From Helichrysum umbraculigerum (Eukaryota > Streptophyta > Magnoliopsida > Asterales > Asteraceae): 64,000 nt of DNA. How positions within the stretch are numbered: the stretch's first letter is position 1; each line of letters starts with the position of its first letter. Under the pieces are notes generated by a model. That model made no database searches. It saw nothing but the letters and a program-made list of their open reading frames with translations, and was not told the DNA's origin. The translations under genes were made by a program, and so were the position numbers. The stretch lies in the NCBI GenBank assembly GCA_949592205.1, contig CATIUR010000003.1, positions 76,598,501-76,662,500 of the forward strand, given 5' to 3'. Of the stretch, positions 12,586 through 22,586 are shown in pieces.

Positions 12586-13222
12586 GACCATCCGCAGTTG
12601 TAACACCAGAACGCCCATTATTCAGTCGCCACATCAGCATAACACCACAACACCATTTCATCACACACAATGGTAACACCAGAACGTCAATTTTCCCCTT
12701 GGCCCCACTTTTTTCCACATAATATTCACTTATTTAACAATACAATTTAATTAAAAACAATAAATAAAATTCAATTATTAAAATACATAACACTATACCT
12801 AACACAATATTATTCCACTTGTTGGGGTCAACGGTAAAAAAAACATTGAATTTTTTTTTTTTTTTTTATGTTTTCATTCATACGGGGCAACTCTGGAGAG
12901 AGAAGATATATATATTAATATGATAATATAGATATAGATATTATATCTATCATTATTTTTCTTGAGAACCCCATGCAACACAATGCTATATTATCGTTGG
13001 TTTGCAAAAAAAAATAAAATAAAAAAATTTCTTTTTTTGAATTCGTGTCGAAGAGAAACAAGGAAACCAATTAAAAATGGAAGAGGTCCCATGGTTGCAT
13101 CGTTCTCGTCCCGTTCTCGGATAACGAACGCCGCCAGAACGCCTACCCAGAACGCCCCACTCCGACGTTCTGGGCGTTGTGAAGCTCGAAAACGCCCGTT
13201 TACAAGTGCGTTGCGGGTGATC
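12586..13222. mobile_element. PIF/Harbinger-type non-autonomous element (637 bp)
   Basis: Flanked by TTA on both sides (12583-12585 and 13223-13225). Copy 2 has a single TTA in CCAATTATG at the same place. The ends GACCATCCGCAGTTG and, reversed, GATCACCCGCAACGC form an imperfect TIR. A TTA target and short TIRs fit PIF/Harbinger (Tourist-like) elements. Near both ends are repeated AGAACGCC motifs. The 91-aa frame inside is not considered a gene. Confidence 0.75.
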
Positions 13223-13348
13223 TTATGTATATATTGATAAAGTTAGTTTATTACTTTTAAGAGTAAACACTCATCTTGTCACAAATAATAATTGAAAGGT
13301 GACGTTCATTTTGGTACGAAGATACTAATATTTTTATCATAATATTTA

Positions 13349-14385
13349 GAGAAAATTGCATTGGTAATCCCTGTGGTTTACACAAAATAGCACTGGTAGT
13401 CCCTCGCAGTTTTTTTTTGCACTGGTCGTCCATGTGGTTGCTAGTTGTTGCACTGGTAGTCCCTGTGGTTACTCTCCTTTAGTTTTCTCCGTTAAAAGGA
13501 CCAGCTATGTAATTTTTTTTCCTTATCGCTAACGACCGTTAGTTTTCTCGTTAAAAGGACTAGCCGTGTAATTTTTTTTTTCAAATTTCAAGTTTATTTA
13601 AATTTAATATTATTTTTAATTGTATTTAGTTAATTTGTTTTTAAAATAATCTAATCAATTTAGTTTAATTTTTTTAATCAACCTTTTTAGTGATAGTTAT
13701 TTTACTTTTTACAATTAAAATGGTTAATTTAAATATTTCTTTATTCTAGTTTTTTTTTTGTCCCGATCTATATAAACCCACTAAAAATGTTACATGTTGA
13801 TAATGTGCAATTTGAATACGTTCATAGTATACAAAACTGTTAATAATATATATGTGGCATGTAGAATTGTTTATGCGGAGTCATGAAATCGACGATGATA
13901 TGCAAAATTAAGAGTATATACTATTATATTTTTGTAATATTATATTTTTAGTGGGTTTATATAGATCGAGATACTTAAAAAAAATTTGAATAAAGAAATA
14001 TTTAAAGTGATCATTTTAATTGTAAAAAATAAAATAATTAGCACTGAAAAAGGTTGATTAAAATAATTAAATTAAACTGATTAAATTATCTGAAATTAAA
14101 TTAACTAAATACAATTAAAAATAATATTTAATTTAAATAAACTTGAAATTTGGAAAAAATTTTTACACTGTTAGTCCTTTTAACGAGATCACTAACCATC
14201 GTTAGCAATAAGGATAAAAAATTACATAGCTGGTCCTTTTAACGGATAAAACTAACGGAGAGTAACCACAGGGACTACCAGTGCAACAACCAGCAACCAC
14301 AGGGACGACCAATGCAAAAAAAAACTGCGAGGGACTACCAGTGCTATTTTGTGTAAACCACATCGACGACCAATACAATTTTCTC
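13349..14385. mobile_element. Foldback Mutator-like MITE with about 440-bp arms
   Basis: Starts GAGAAAATTGCATTGG and ends CCAATACAATTTTCTC. It is flanked by the 9-bp duplication TAATATTTA (13340-13348 and 14386-14394), which is single in copy 2 near 37384. The two halves are inverted copies over nearly the whole length (for example CCCACTAAAAATG near 13778 against TTTTTAGTGGG near 13948), with a loop of about 150 bp. A 9-bp TSD and long TIR mean a MULE-derived MITE. It sits under 300 bp upstream of the LKHA4 copy 1 start codon. Confidence 0.85.
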
Positions 14386-14667
14386 TAATATTTACTTACG
14401 TAGTACTATTTAAACGTTTTTAGGCTTAAACAATCGAGTTATCGAATCAAATCATATCAAATATCATCAAATCAAACTAACGAATATATAACAAATACGA
14501 ATTAATAAAATAATAACCAGATTCTTCGCTCATTCGTTACTTTTTAAAAATAACACTCTCGAATCGAATAATCAACCAATTCCCAAAATACAAAAACAAC
14601 CCCTCTTTCTCACCATCATCATCAATCACACCCCAAAACCCTAGATTTTTCATTTTCATCAGCAACT

Positions 14668-16375
14668 ATGGCACCAATTGATCCACATTCATTCACCGAT
14701 TCAACTCACCCATTAACAACTCACATCTCCCTCAATCTCTATTTCGATTTCACAACTTCCACCATCGCATCATCGGCCCTACTCACTCTCTCAGCTCCTT
14801 ACACCGGCGATCTTGTTCTCGATACTCGATCACTCACCATAACTTCAGTAATCGACCCAGTTACTAACACCCAGATCCCATTTTCACTTTCGTCCGACGT
14901 TGACACCATAAAAGGCCAACCTTTAACCGTTTCCGTTTCAAATATTTCAAAAATTTTAATAGTTTTTGTTACTTCTGTTACTAGCTCAGCGCTTCAATGG
15001 CTAACCCCACCTCAAACGTTTAATAAAAAGTTTCCGTTTGTGTATACACAATGTCAATCTATTCATGCTAGGTCTATTTTTCCTTGTCAAGATACACCCA
15101 CAACACGTGTTCGATATAATGCCAAGCTGAACATTCCGCATCAGTTATCGGCTGTTATGAGTGCGAAACATCTCGAAAGGAGGGACCCGTTAGTCGGGTG
15201 TGGTGATTCGGGTTTGTGTTGTGATGAGTCTTTGTGGTGTGGTGAAGGAAGAGTGGTTGAGGAGTTTGTGATGGAACAACCGATACCGACTTACTTGTTT
15301 GCGTTTGCAGTTGGGGAATTGGGGTGTAGGGAAGTGGGTCCTCGGACTAGGGTGTTTGCTGAGGCTGTGCCATTGGTTCTTGATGCTGCAGCGAAGGAGT
15401 TTGCAGGGACGGAGGATATGATTAGAGTTGGTGAGAAGTTGTTTGGGGAGTATGATTGGGAGAAGTTTGATTTGTTGGTTTTGCCACCTAGTTTTCCTTA
15501 TGGTGGGATGGAGAATCCGAGGATGGTGTTTTTGACTCCAACGGTGATTAAGGGCGATGCTAGCGGTGGGCAGATCGTGGCACACGAACTTGCTCATAGC
15601 TGGACTGGGAATTTGATTACTAACAAAACTAATGATCACTTTTGGTTGAATGAGGTAAATTTGATAATAAATTTAGTTGATACTTTACTTACTGATAAAA
15701 ATATTTTGATTTCTTACTTGTTAAACATGTAATGTCAGTGTTGACTATTTAGTTTAAAATATGTTTTGTGTGGATGGATGTTTAAATTTTGAAGATAATA
15801 GAAATCTTTGAATGTTGCAAAGAAAATGGCCTAATGATACAGGTGACAAGTTCTAGAAATCGCTGATAAGTTGATGAAGGAAACAAACTCACTATGATCT
15901 TAAGTAAGAATTTAAAGGATAGCATGGTTATGGAATCAAAGATTTTGTATGTATGTAGAAAAAAGGTTGTGGTTACCACATGACATTGTAATTTATATTT
16001 GGTCCATACGTCTTCCTATCTTGTCAATCTTTTTGAATAAGATATTTAACTGATTCAATATTTTTTGTGTAGATTTGCGTTTGATTTCTTTGAATTTTCC
16101 CTTTTTTTCCTTCTTTCTTGTAGGGATTTACAACTTATGCAGAAAGGAGAATAGTCGAGGCTGTGCAAGGGGAGGACATAGCTGCATTAAATATTGGAAT
16201 TGGTTGGAAAGGTTTGGTTGATGAAATGGAAAGGTTCAAAGATAGCATGGAGTTCACAAAACTCCTAACTAACCAAGAAGGTGTGGATCCAGATGATGTT
16301 TATTCTCAAGTTCCATATGAAAAAGGTTTTCAGTTTCTATGGCGTATCGAGCGACAGGTACTCATATTATTGCAT

Positions 16376-16414
<39 letters not shown>

Positions 16415-17764
16415 ATGTTCATGAGTTTTATATATCCTTGATTCCTTTCTATGTGATCCTCAGATTGGGAGGGCAGCATTCGATGAATTTCTCAAGAAAT
16501 ACATTGCTGCGTTTAAGTTCCAATCCATTGATACAAGCATGTTTCTTGATTTCTTGAAAGCAAATGTTCCTGGAATAGAAAATGACATTGATTTGAAAAC
16601 ATGGACCGAGGGTACTGGCATCCCTGCTGATGCCATGGAGCCAGTTTCTAATATTTATACGAAGATCGTGTCACTAGCACGCGAGTTTAAACAAGGTAGG
16701 ATGCCAAGTGAGGAAGAAGTGGCTTGCTGGCATGGACAAGAATGGGAGCTTTATTTGGAGAATCTCCCTGATTCTGTTGAAGCTTCACAGGTACGAATGA
16801 TTCTTTCCATACACACGCGCACATCACATTTTGAAAGTGATCTTCTGATTACTGCATTTTGAAGTAGCAGATTATTGTTTCTAGTGTTTGAGTACAGTGG
16901 AACTGATTCTGATCATCTGGTTGTTTAGGGGTCAGAATGTTAGTTTAGGAGTAGCTGGAACAAAACTGATTCTAGTTATTCGATTATTCAGGGGTCATTT
17001 TACATGTATGTCCTTACATAAACTGAAGGTGCTAAACACTTGATCAAATGATTATCGCTCCTTCAAACACACACAAACACTATCTCTTGCAGCCTGTTTT
17101 GTTACACTAATAAAATCATTTTGATTATTTCATATCTCAATTAATAACAGAACGCAATGCGAAACACCCTCATAGTAATCTATGACGGCTGTGGCGATAG
17201 GTAGTTTTTTGTGTGATGTGTTCCCTTGTGTCAGTGGTGTATTCAATCTATTATCACCAAATGTGAGACTAGATGTCATTATTACATGGACATGACAACT
17301 TAATTGTTCATTTGGTGTGCTAGTAATTCACTGTGTTTTCTAGTCCTATATGTCTAAAATATTCGTGTATTTTTTTTTTAAATATCTAATTTGTGTATAA
17401 TTTCCTTACGATTGTTATGCTGACACGTGTACTGTGTCCTTTCCTATTTCTGGCAAAGTGAATTTTTTATAAAGTATATATTGTTTATCTATTCTAAAGT
17501 TGATGTTCCCTTTACCCCCCCAAAAAAAGAAGTCTGAAGTTGATGTCCCTATTGAATAGTTGGCTGATAATGGGTAACCGTTGTAACCTGTTGTTTTCTT
17601 TTGGTGAATTGATATTGTTATATATAAAAACTTGAGGATCTGGGTGTTTACTTTTGGTGAAAGGACATCGTTCAATGTAATATTTGTTTTTTATGTCATT
17701 ACTGAAAAGTCAACTTTACTGGTCACTATCATTAGAGCTCTTAACAATGAGTCAAGTGAAGAAT

Positions 17765-17806
<42 letters not shown>

Positions 17807-18382
17807 TCTAATAACCTTAAATCAAAATGTAGCTAAATAAGATAGGTTGAATTAACTCAAGAAAATCAGACGGAAACTTCTTGCATTTATTTGTTTTGGG
17901 ACTGGGGGAACACTTAAAAAAGGTTCAGCATAGATTAGTTAAATTGTATAAATTCTATATTTGTAATCCAGTTCATTTGATTCTATTTTACCTCTGTATT
18001 ATGTTTTCGTAAAGCAATAACGAGATAATGTGTAATAATTCCATAAGAATGTGATCCTTTGATCATAAATTTGATGGTGCAGGTTACAGCTCTGGATTGT
18101 AGATACAGACTATCAGAATCAAAAGACTATGAGGTGAAAGTAGCATTCCTCCAACTAGCCATTGTTTCAAGATGCCGTGAATACTATAATGTTGTGGAGA
18201 AAACCTTAAAGGAAGTAGGGCGAATGAAGTACCTTCGTCCATTGTTCACTGCACTCGTGAAGGGCAACACAAGGACAGAAGAAGATAAGATATTTGCTCA
18301 AAGGGTTTTTGCAGAAGCTCGTGAAACTTACCATCCGATAGCTCAAGGTGTTGTGGAGTCGATTCTTTCCAAGCATCTTTAA
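14668..18382 (+). CDS. LKHA4: Leukotriene A-4 hydrolase-like M1 aminopeptidase, copy 1
   Basis: Exons are 14668-15654, 16124-16357, 16464-16790 and 18083-18382, all with GT-AG introns in phase 0, giving 615 aa. This matches the plant LTA4H-like family (about 616 aa in Arabidopsis). Key features are QCQ at 128-130 (substrate pocket), the exopeptidase motif GGMENP at 279-284, the zinc site HELAH at 306-310 with the third ligand Glu329 at HEXXH-X18-E, and Tyr389/Tyr394 in DVYSQVPYEKG. Exon 1 ends exactly on Glu329. The enzyme should be a cytosolic zinc aminopeptidase. Epoxide hydrolase activity is known for animal relatives, while the natural substrate in plants is uncertain. All catalytic residues are present. 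A foldback MITE lies just upstream, and introns 2 and 3 hold CT and TA microsatellites. Confidence 0.95.
16379..16412. repeat. (CT)n microsatellite, LKHA4 copy 1 intron 2
   Basis: An uninterrupted CT run just after the exon 2 donor. The orthologous run in copy 2 (39379-39418) is longer. It also acts as a polypyrimidine stretch in this 106-bp intron. Confidence 0.95.
17767..17803. repeat. (TA)n microsatellite, LKHA4 copy 1 intron 3
   Basis: A TA run inside a segment of about 230 bp (roughly 17725-17950) that is missing from intron 3 of copy 2. Confidence 0.9.
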
Positions 18383-19182
18383 GCGTGTATGCAAACATCT
18401 GACTGGAAAGACTTATTAATTAGTTTAGTGGTTTGAATTTATGTGGATCGTCTCTTAACTTTAGACTCAAGCTTTTATGAATATGTTTCTTATCGTTCTG
18501 GGTAATAATATTGCATATCGAATTTGGTTCGCTGTACATATTTGGGAAGCTTAAAATCTGTGTTCAAGGTTTGGTGTTTGAAGTTGTAATGAATTGTGGG
18601 CCGACAGGTTTGATTTAGATAAAACCAAAATGTGGATGGGTTTTTACTTTTGCATGGTGCAGCCAGCGAACCTGAATTAAGTCTGTTAATTTAAACAACT
18701 AAACAAGGGGATATATCACTATAAGCAGTTGGAAACCATTGGCAGTTTTTGGGCCATCTTCAGAATCCGGAGATCTGATGATGTTTCTTCATGGTGATTC
18801 TTAGAGGTTTGAAAGTTCTGTACAACAAACATCCATCAAACCATGTGCTAACTCATGGAGCTGGCATTCAATTACACTAGATGATGTGGATGTCCATCGC
18901 TTTGATCGCTAATTTAATTTCTTCTCGTCAAAAACAGAAATATATATATAACTGAACAAAACTGCTTAATATGCCTTACAAAGATGTTTGAAAAGATCTT
19001 TTTTTCTCACCCAACATATGACACGTCTGTTGAAGTTAGTGTTTTAAGCTTGCATATTTGTTTTGTTTTTTTGATAAAGTAGATTAATGATAACATGATG
19101 GGGTATTATTTGTAAGTTTACATGTCTTTTTTTTTTTTTTCTTTTTCTTTCATCTGGGGTTATATTCAATTTGTTGCTACAG
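18383..19182. other. 3' flank of LKHA4 copy 1
   Basis: Contains the 3' UTR of LKHA4 and then non-coding DNA that aligns to copy 2 at 40940-41830 with substitutions and small indels (copy 2 has about 85 extra bp near 41145). No gene recognised. Confidence 0.6.
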
Positions 19183-19307
19183 AAATGGGCAACACGTTAT
19201 ATGTAGTTGAGCTCCTTTGTGCCTATCCTGATCTAATGCTGAAACAAAATGATGATGGGCACACCATATTTCATGTGTTTGTAATGCATCATCGTCATAT
19301 GAGATGA
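19183..19307 (+). pseudogene. Ankyrin-repeat protein exon relic, copy 1
   Basis: After a preserved splice acceptor (GCTACAG) the frame reads MGNTLYVVELLCAYPDLMLK, then QNDDGHTIFHVFVMHHRH and stops. This resembles the ankyrin repeat preceding the PGG/ITN1-type membrane region of plant ankyrin proteins (pattern: YPDL...DD...SIFH.AV.HRH). No other exon of such a gene is visible nearby, so it is a fragment. The same relic exists in copy 2 with a 19-bp deletion. Confidence 0.55.
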
Positions 19308-19966
19308 GTAGTCATTCTCAAGGAAGGACCTAATAATTTAGCTCAAAAGTTTCTTCTAAAGTATAGCAATTTGTGACTTTGTAGACACCCCTGTTCTAAA
19401 AGATGAGTAGTCACTCTCTAAGTATTGGACCAATGGACTTTAGGGTCTCTCTTTAACCCCAATATAAGCGTATTATGTACAATGCAAACCCGACTTATAG
19501 CTGCTCTACTTTTGGCCTGTTCTGAGATAAAATCCTCGTTACACGAACATTTGTTGGCAAGACATTGATGTACACTAGACTGTATTTTTATATAACTTTG
19601 GCATGTATCGATGATCTTTATGTTGGTCATGAAATCCTCATTTTCAACCTACCTGAAGTTAATTGCCAATCCTTTTATGATCATACAATTATTGGAAATC
19701 CAGTGTAACTTGTAACATTTAAATGTTTGCCGAATATCTTGACTAAAAGCACCCCTTTTTCATATTTCATGATAAATGATTGATGGTATTGGTTTTGACC
19801 ATGTGACCCCTTTATTCTGTCTGGCATATTCGCCATCAAGCATAACAATGCAGGGAAAACTTTCAAACAACCTATTCTGGAGGAACAAAATCGTAACTCA
19901 CTAGCTGATCAAGGGTTGATTTGTCAAAACTACAATCTTCTCCTTTTTGTTCATCCTCCCCAAGAC
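19308..19966. other. Duplicated non-coding DNA, diverged side
   Basis: Aligns to 41937-42584 of copy 2 with roughly 2-3% differences by eye. The short frames on either strand have no recognisable family. The final 8 bp CCCAAGAC is the target site of the hAT-type element. Confidence 0.6.
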
Positions 19967-20528
19967 TAGGGCTGCAAACGAGTCGAGCTTTTATCGAGCA
20001 ACTCGAGCTCGGCTCGAGCTTGAGCTCGTTCGAGTCGAGCTTTTATCGAGTTCGAGCCAGATCTCGAGCTTAAGGGTAGAGCTCGAAGTATATATCGAGC
20101 CGAGTTCGAGCCTTCGAGAGCTCGGCTCGAGCTATTATCGAGCTTTTCGAGCTTTAAGTAATATTATATTTTCATATAAATATTTATGTAATTTTGAATC
20201 TATAAATGCTATTATTATTATACTTTAAGTATTATTATACTACTTTACATATGTTATAACTAATTTCCACACTTTAATATTATTTTCAATATATTTGAAA
20301 TGATTTTTGGTATTTATTATTTATAAATTAACATAAAGTAAGTTTGGATATTAAAAAAATTATTTTTCATAAGAATATTCGAGCTTTTCGAGCCGAGCTC
20401 GAGCCATCCTAAAACACTTTCGAGTCGAGCTCGAGCATGCACCTTCAAAGCTCGTCAAGCTATCAAGCCGAGCTCATCCTAAATTATTCGAGCCGAGCTC
20501 GGCTCGGCTCGACTCAATTACAGCCCTA
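19967..20528. mobile_element. hAT-type MITE with TCGAGC-rich ends (562 bp)
   Basis: Flanked by the 8-bp duplication CCCAAGAC (19959-19966 and 20529-20536), which is single in copy 2 near 42586-42593. The ends TAGGGCTGCAAACGAGTCGA and, reversed, TAGGGCTGTAATTGAGTCGA form the TIR. Inside both ends, GCTCGAGC/GAGCTCG motifs are repeated many times around an AT-rich core. TAGGG ends with an 8-bp TSD fit hAT-derived MITEs. Frames crossing it are repeat artefacts. Confidence 0.85.
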
Positions 20529-21181
20529 CCCAAGACCTTTTGATAACATCGAACATTGTCAATGTGTTCTGCCATCACTAGAACCCTTGTTAAAAAGTGG
20601 TTCAACTTCACATCATACAAATTGGGAAAAAGAAAACAAAAACATATGACCAGGTGAAGTGATACAGATAAGCCTAAGCTGACGAACATTCCAGTGCAGT
20701 AACCAGCAAGGACAAAGGCTACTTGGGTCAACGAAAAGGCCTGCATCCCTACATAATGTATATATCCAGTTCCTTTGAAGTACCATATCAAATTATCAAC
20801 AACAAAACTGCATCCCTACGTGACCCACAAAAATGCATAAAATACCTTTTTGGCACCACAACACTTTAAAATGAGCAACTATATAACGTTGCACTTGCTT
20901 GAAGTTTAGATTTCTGTTTGATTGATTACTCAAAAGAATCATGCAGTTGTCATCAACTGAATGTGACGTTTGATGTTTACTCTGTTAGTTCCAAAAATAC
21001 TTCTAAAAGAGACTATAGAATAACAAGAATAATGCAAAAATATTTCTGGAAGGATGTGTTTTGGCTACGCAACACCCTCCCTTTCCAGAATATATTCCAC
21101 AGCCTCTTCTACAGTATCAACAACCTGAAAAAGACAAGTGATTATATTAGTTAATAGTTTAAAGCATTAACTTTCTCAAAC

Positions 21182-21311
21182 GGGCAAATTCCACGAAAAT
21201 GTATTGAACTTTCCCAAAATTGCTATTGTATGTACTCAACTTTCAAATTTGCTATTGTATGTATCCAATTGCCTAATCACACCCTATTGTATGTATTCAT
21301 TTAGAGTAAAC
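21182..21311 (+). repeat. MULE left terminal inverted repeat (130 bp)
   Basis: By eye identical to the reverse complement of 27317-27446. It contains three spaced copies of a CTATTGTATGTA-type motif. By analogy with MuDR it probably holds the promoter of the gene starting at 21485. Confidence 0.9.
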
Positions 21312-21484
21312 GCTTTAGTGGTCTACGTGGAGTTGGTTAATTACTTATGATCCATGTCAGCATACACGCAGATGCCACGTAATACTCCACGTCACTTCTA
21401 AATGTATCGAACTTTTATTTATATCCCTAATTCATTTCATTTTAAAACACTCAATTTTTTCCCCCAATTGCAAAACCCGTCACC

Positions 21485-22049
21485 ATGCCATCTTCTTCTT
21501 CTTCTTCTTCGAGACCCTCCATGAACAATTGGCCACGCTATTGTGATTGTGGACATCGCCTGTACGTTCGTACCTCATGGACGAGTCTGAATCCGGCAAG
21601 AAGGTTCATTAGCTGTCCCGTTTATGTAAGGCTCAATTTTGCCCTAATTTGCAATTTTATGTGTGTTATTCAAAATTGGGAGTTATGATTGAAATTGATT
21701 GTTATATATGGACCGTATAACATATGTAACAACTGTGATTGTCTTTAATTGTTAGGACAAACGGCTAAAATGTAAAGTTTACCATTTTCTCGATGACGAG
21801 CTTCCAAGTGACTATTACCGGGACATGTTGTACGGAATGCGGTTGCAACTGATGAAATTGAAGTCTGATGCAGATCATTATGAAGATGTTGAAGGTATTC
21901 AAGTGTTGAAGGTGGAGAAGCAGAAATTAATTGACGAGTTGACTTTTACAAAGTCAAAATTGAAACTAGTTGAAAAGGCTTTACCAGTGGTTGTTGTAGT
22001 CATTGTGTTATTATGTTTGGGTGTAAGTATCCTTGCAATGAAACTTTGA
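21485..22049 (+). CDS. MULE-borne GRF zinc-finger protein with membrane segment
   Basis: Two exons, 21485-21625 and 21756-22049 (GT-AG, phase 0), encode 144 aa. Order of features: a Ser-rich start; a zf-GRF domain (about residues 17-60) with CDCGHRLYVRTSWTSLNPAR, RFISCP and then KCKVYHFLDDELPSDYY, including the Cys ligands and the eponymous G-R-F-like ARRF; a charged predicted coiled coil (about 85-120); and a hydrophobic helix near the C-terminus (VVVVVIVLLCLGVSILAM). Plant GRF/coiled-coil/membrane proteins of this kind are numerous and mostly unstudied. Here the gene lies wholly inside a MULE, starts about 170 bp from the left TIR and converges on the transposase. A role in transposition or host interaction is inference from position. 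Confidence 0.82.
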
Positions 22050-22586
22050 TCAAGTCTCGCAAGTTGATTTTGGTTGTAATGCATTTAGCAGAACCCGAAT
22101 GTATTTGCTGCAACTTTAATGAAATGTAATGAACTTTTGGTAGAAGTATGATGTTAACAAACATGCAAGCTTTACCCATATAACGTGCTGCTTATACATA
22201 CATATCAACAACATTTCAAGTATGTTCCTGAATATAATCAACAAGGCTATAATTTGACGGACATCGTTATAATAAACTGCAAACTTTCATAACATCCAAA
22301 GATTACATTCATAGGTCCTAATATTGCATACTAAGATATGCCATAACCTGCTGCTAGCTATACAAAAAGGCATACATGCCAAAACCCGCAGTATAAGTTA
22401 TGGCATAGTACCATTGCCATGCATAAGTTTTTTTCAGTGGTACAAACCTACCATTACTAAGTTTTTATCTATTGCCTAAATACGTTATAAATACATACCA
22501 AAAGCACACATATTTGGATCGGTTTCTAACACAACTTAATGATCAACATAATATGGTGCACCCAAAAGCAGGAATGGCCAAACCAA
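22050..22586. other. Intergenic gap between the two MULE genes
   Basis: Holds the two convergent 3' UTRs. No ORF of note. A short AT-rich stretch near 22440-22560 could hold overlapping polyadenylation signals, but this cannot be shown by eye. Confidence 0.5.

Noticed and set aside
12962..13237. 91-aa ORF inside the Harbinger-type element
   Set aside because: Has a stop-free but low-complexity start and overlaps the TIR. No transposase motifs.
15190..15639. 149-aa minus-strand ORF (and its twin at 38188-38637)
   Set aside because: Exactly antisense to LKHA4 exon 1, and conserved only because the exon is.
20474..20791. 105-aa minus-strand ORF, also at 42529-42849
   Set aside because: The frame is duplicated with the segment, but there is no recognisable domain. 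In copy 1 it runs into the hAT element, and conservation is explained by the very recent identity of this tract.
20918..21154. 78-aa plus-strand ORF and its copy at 42976-43212
   Set aside because: Antisense to the last exon and 3' UTR of the HAD gene.
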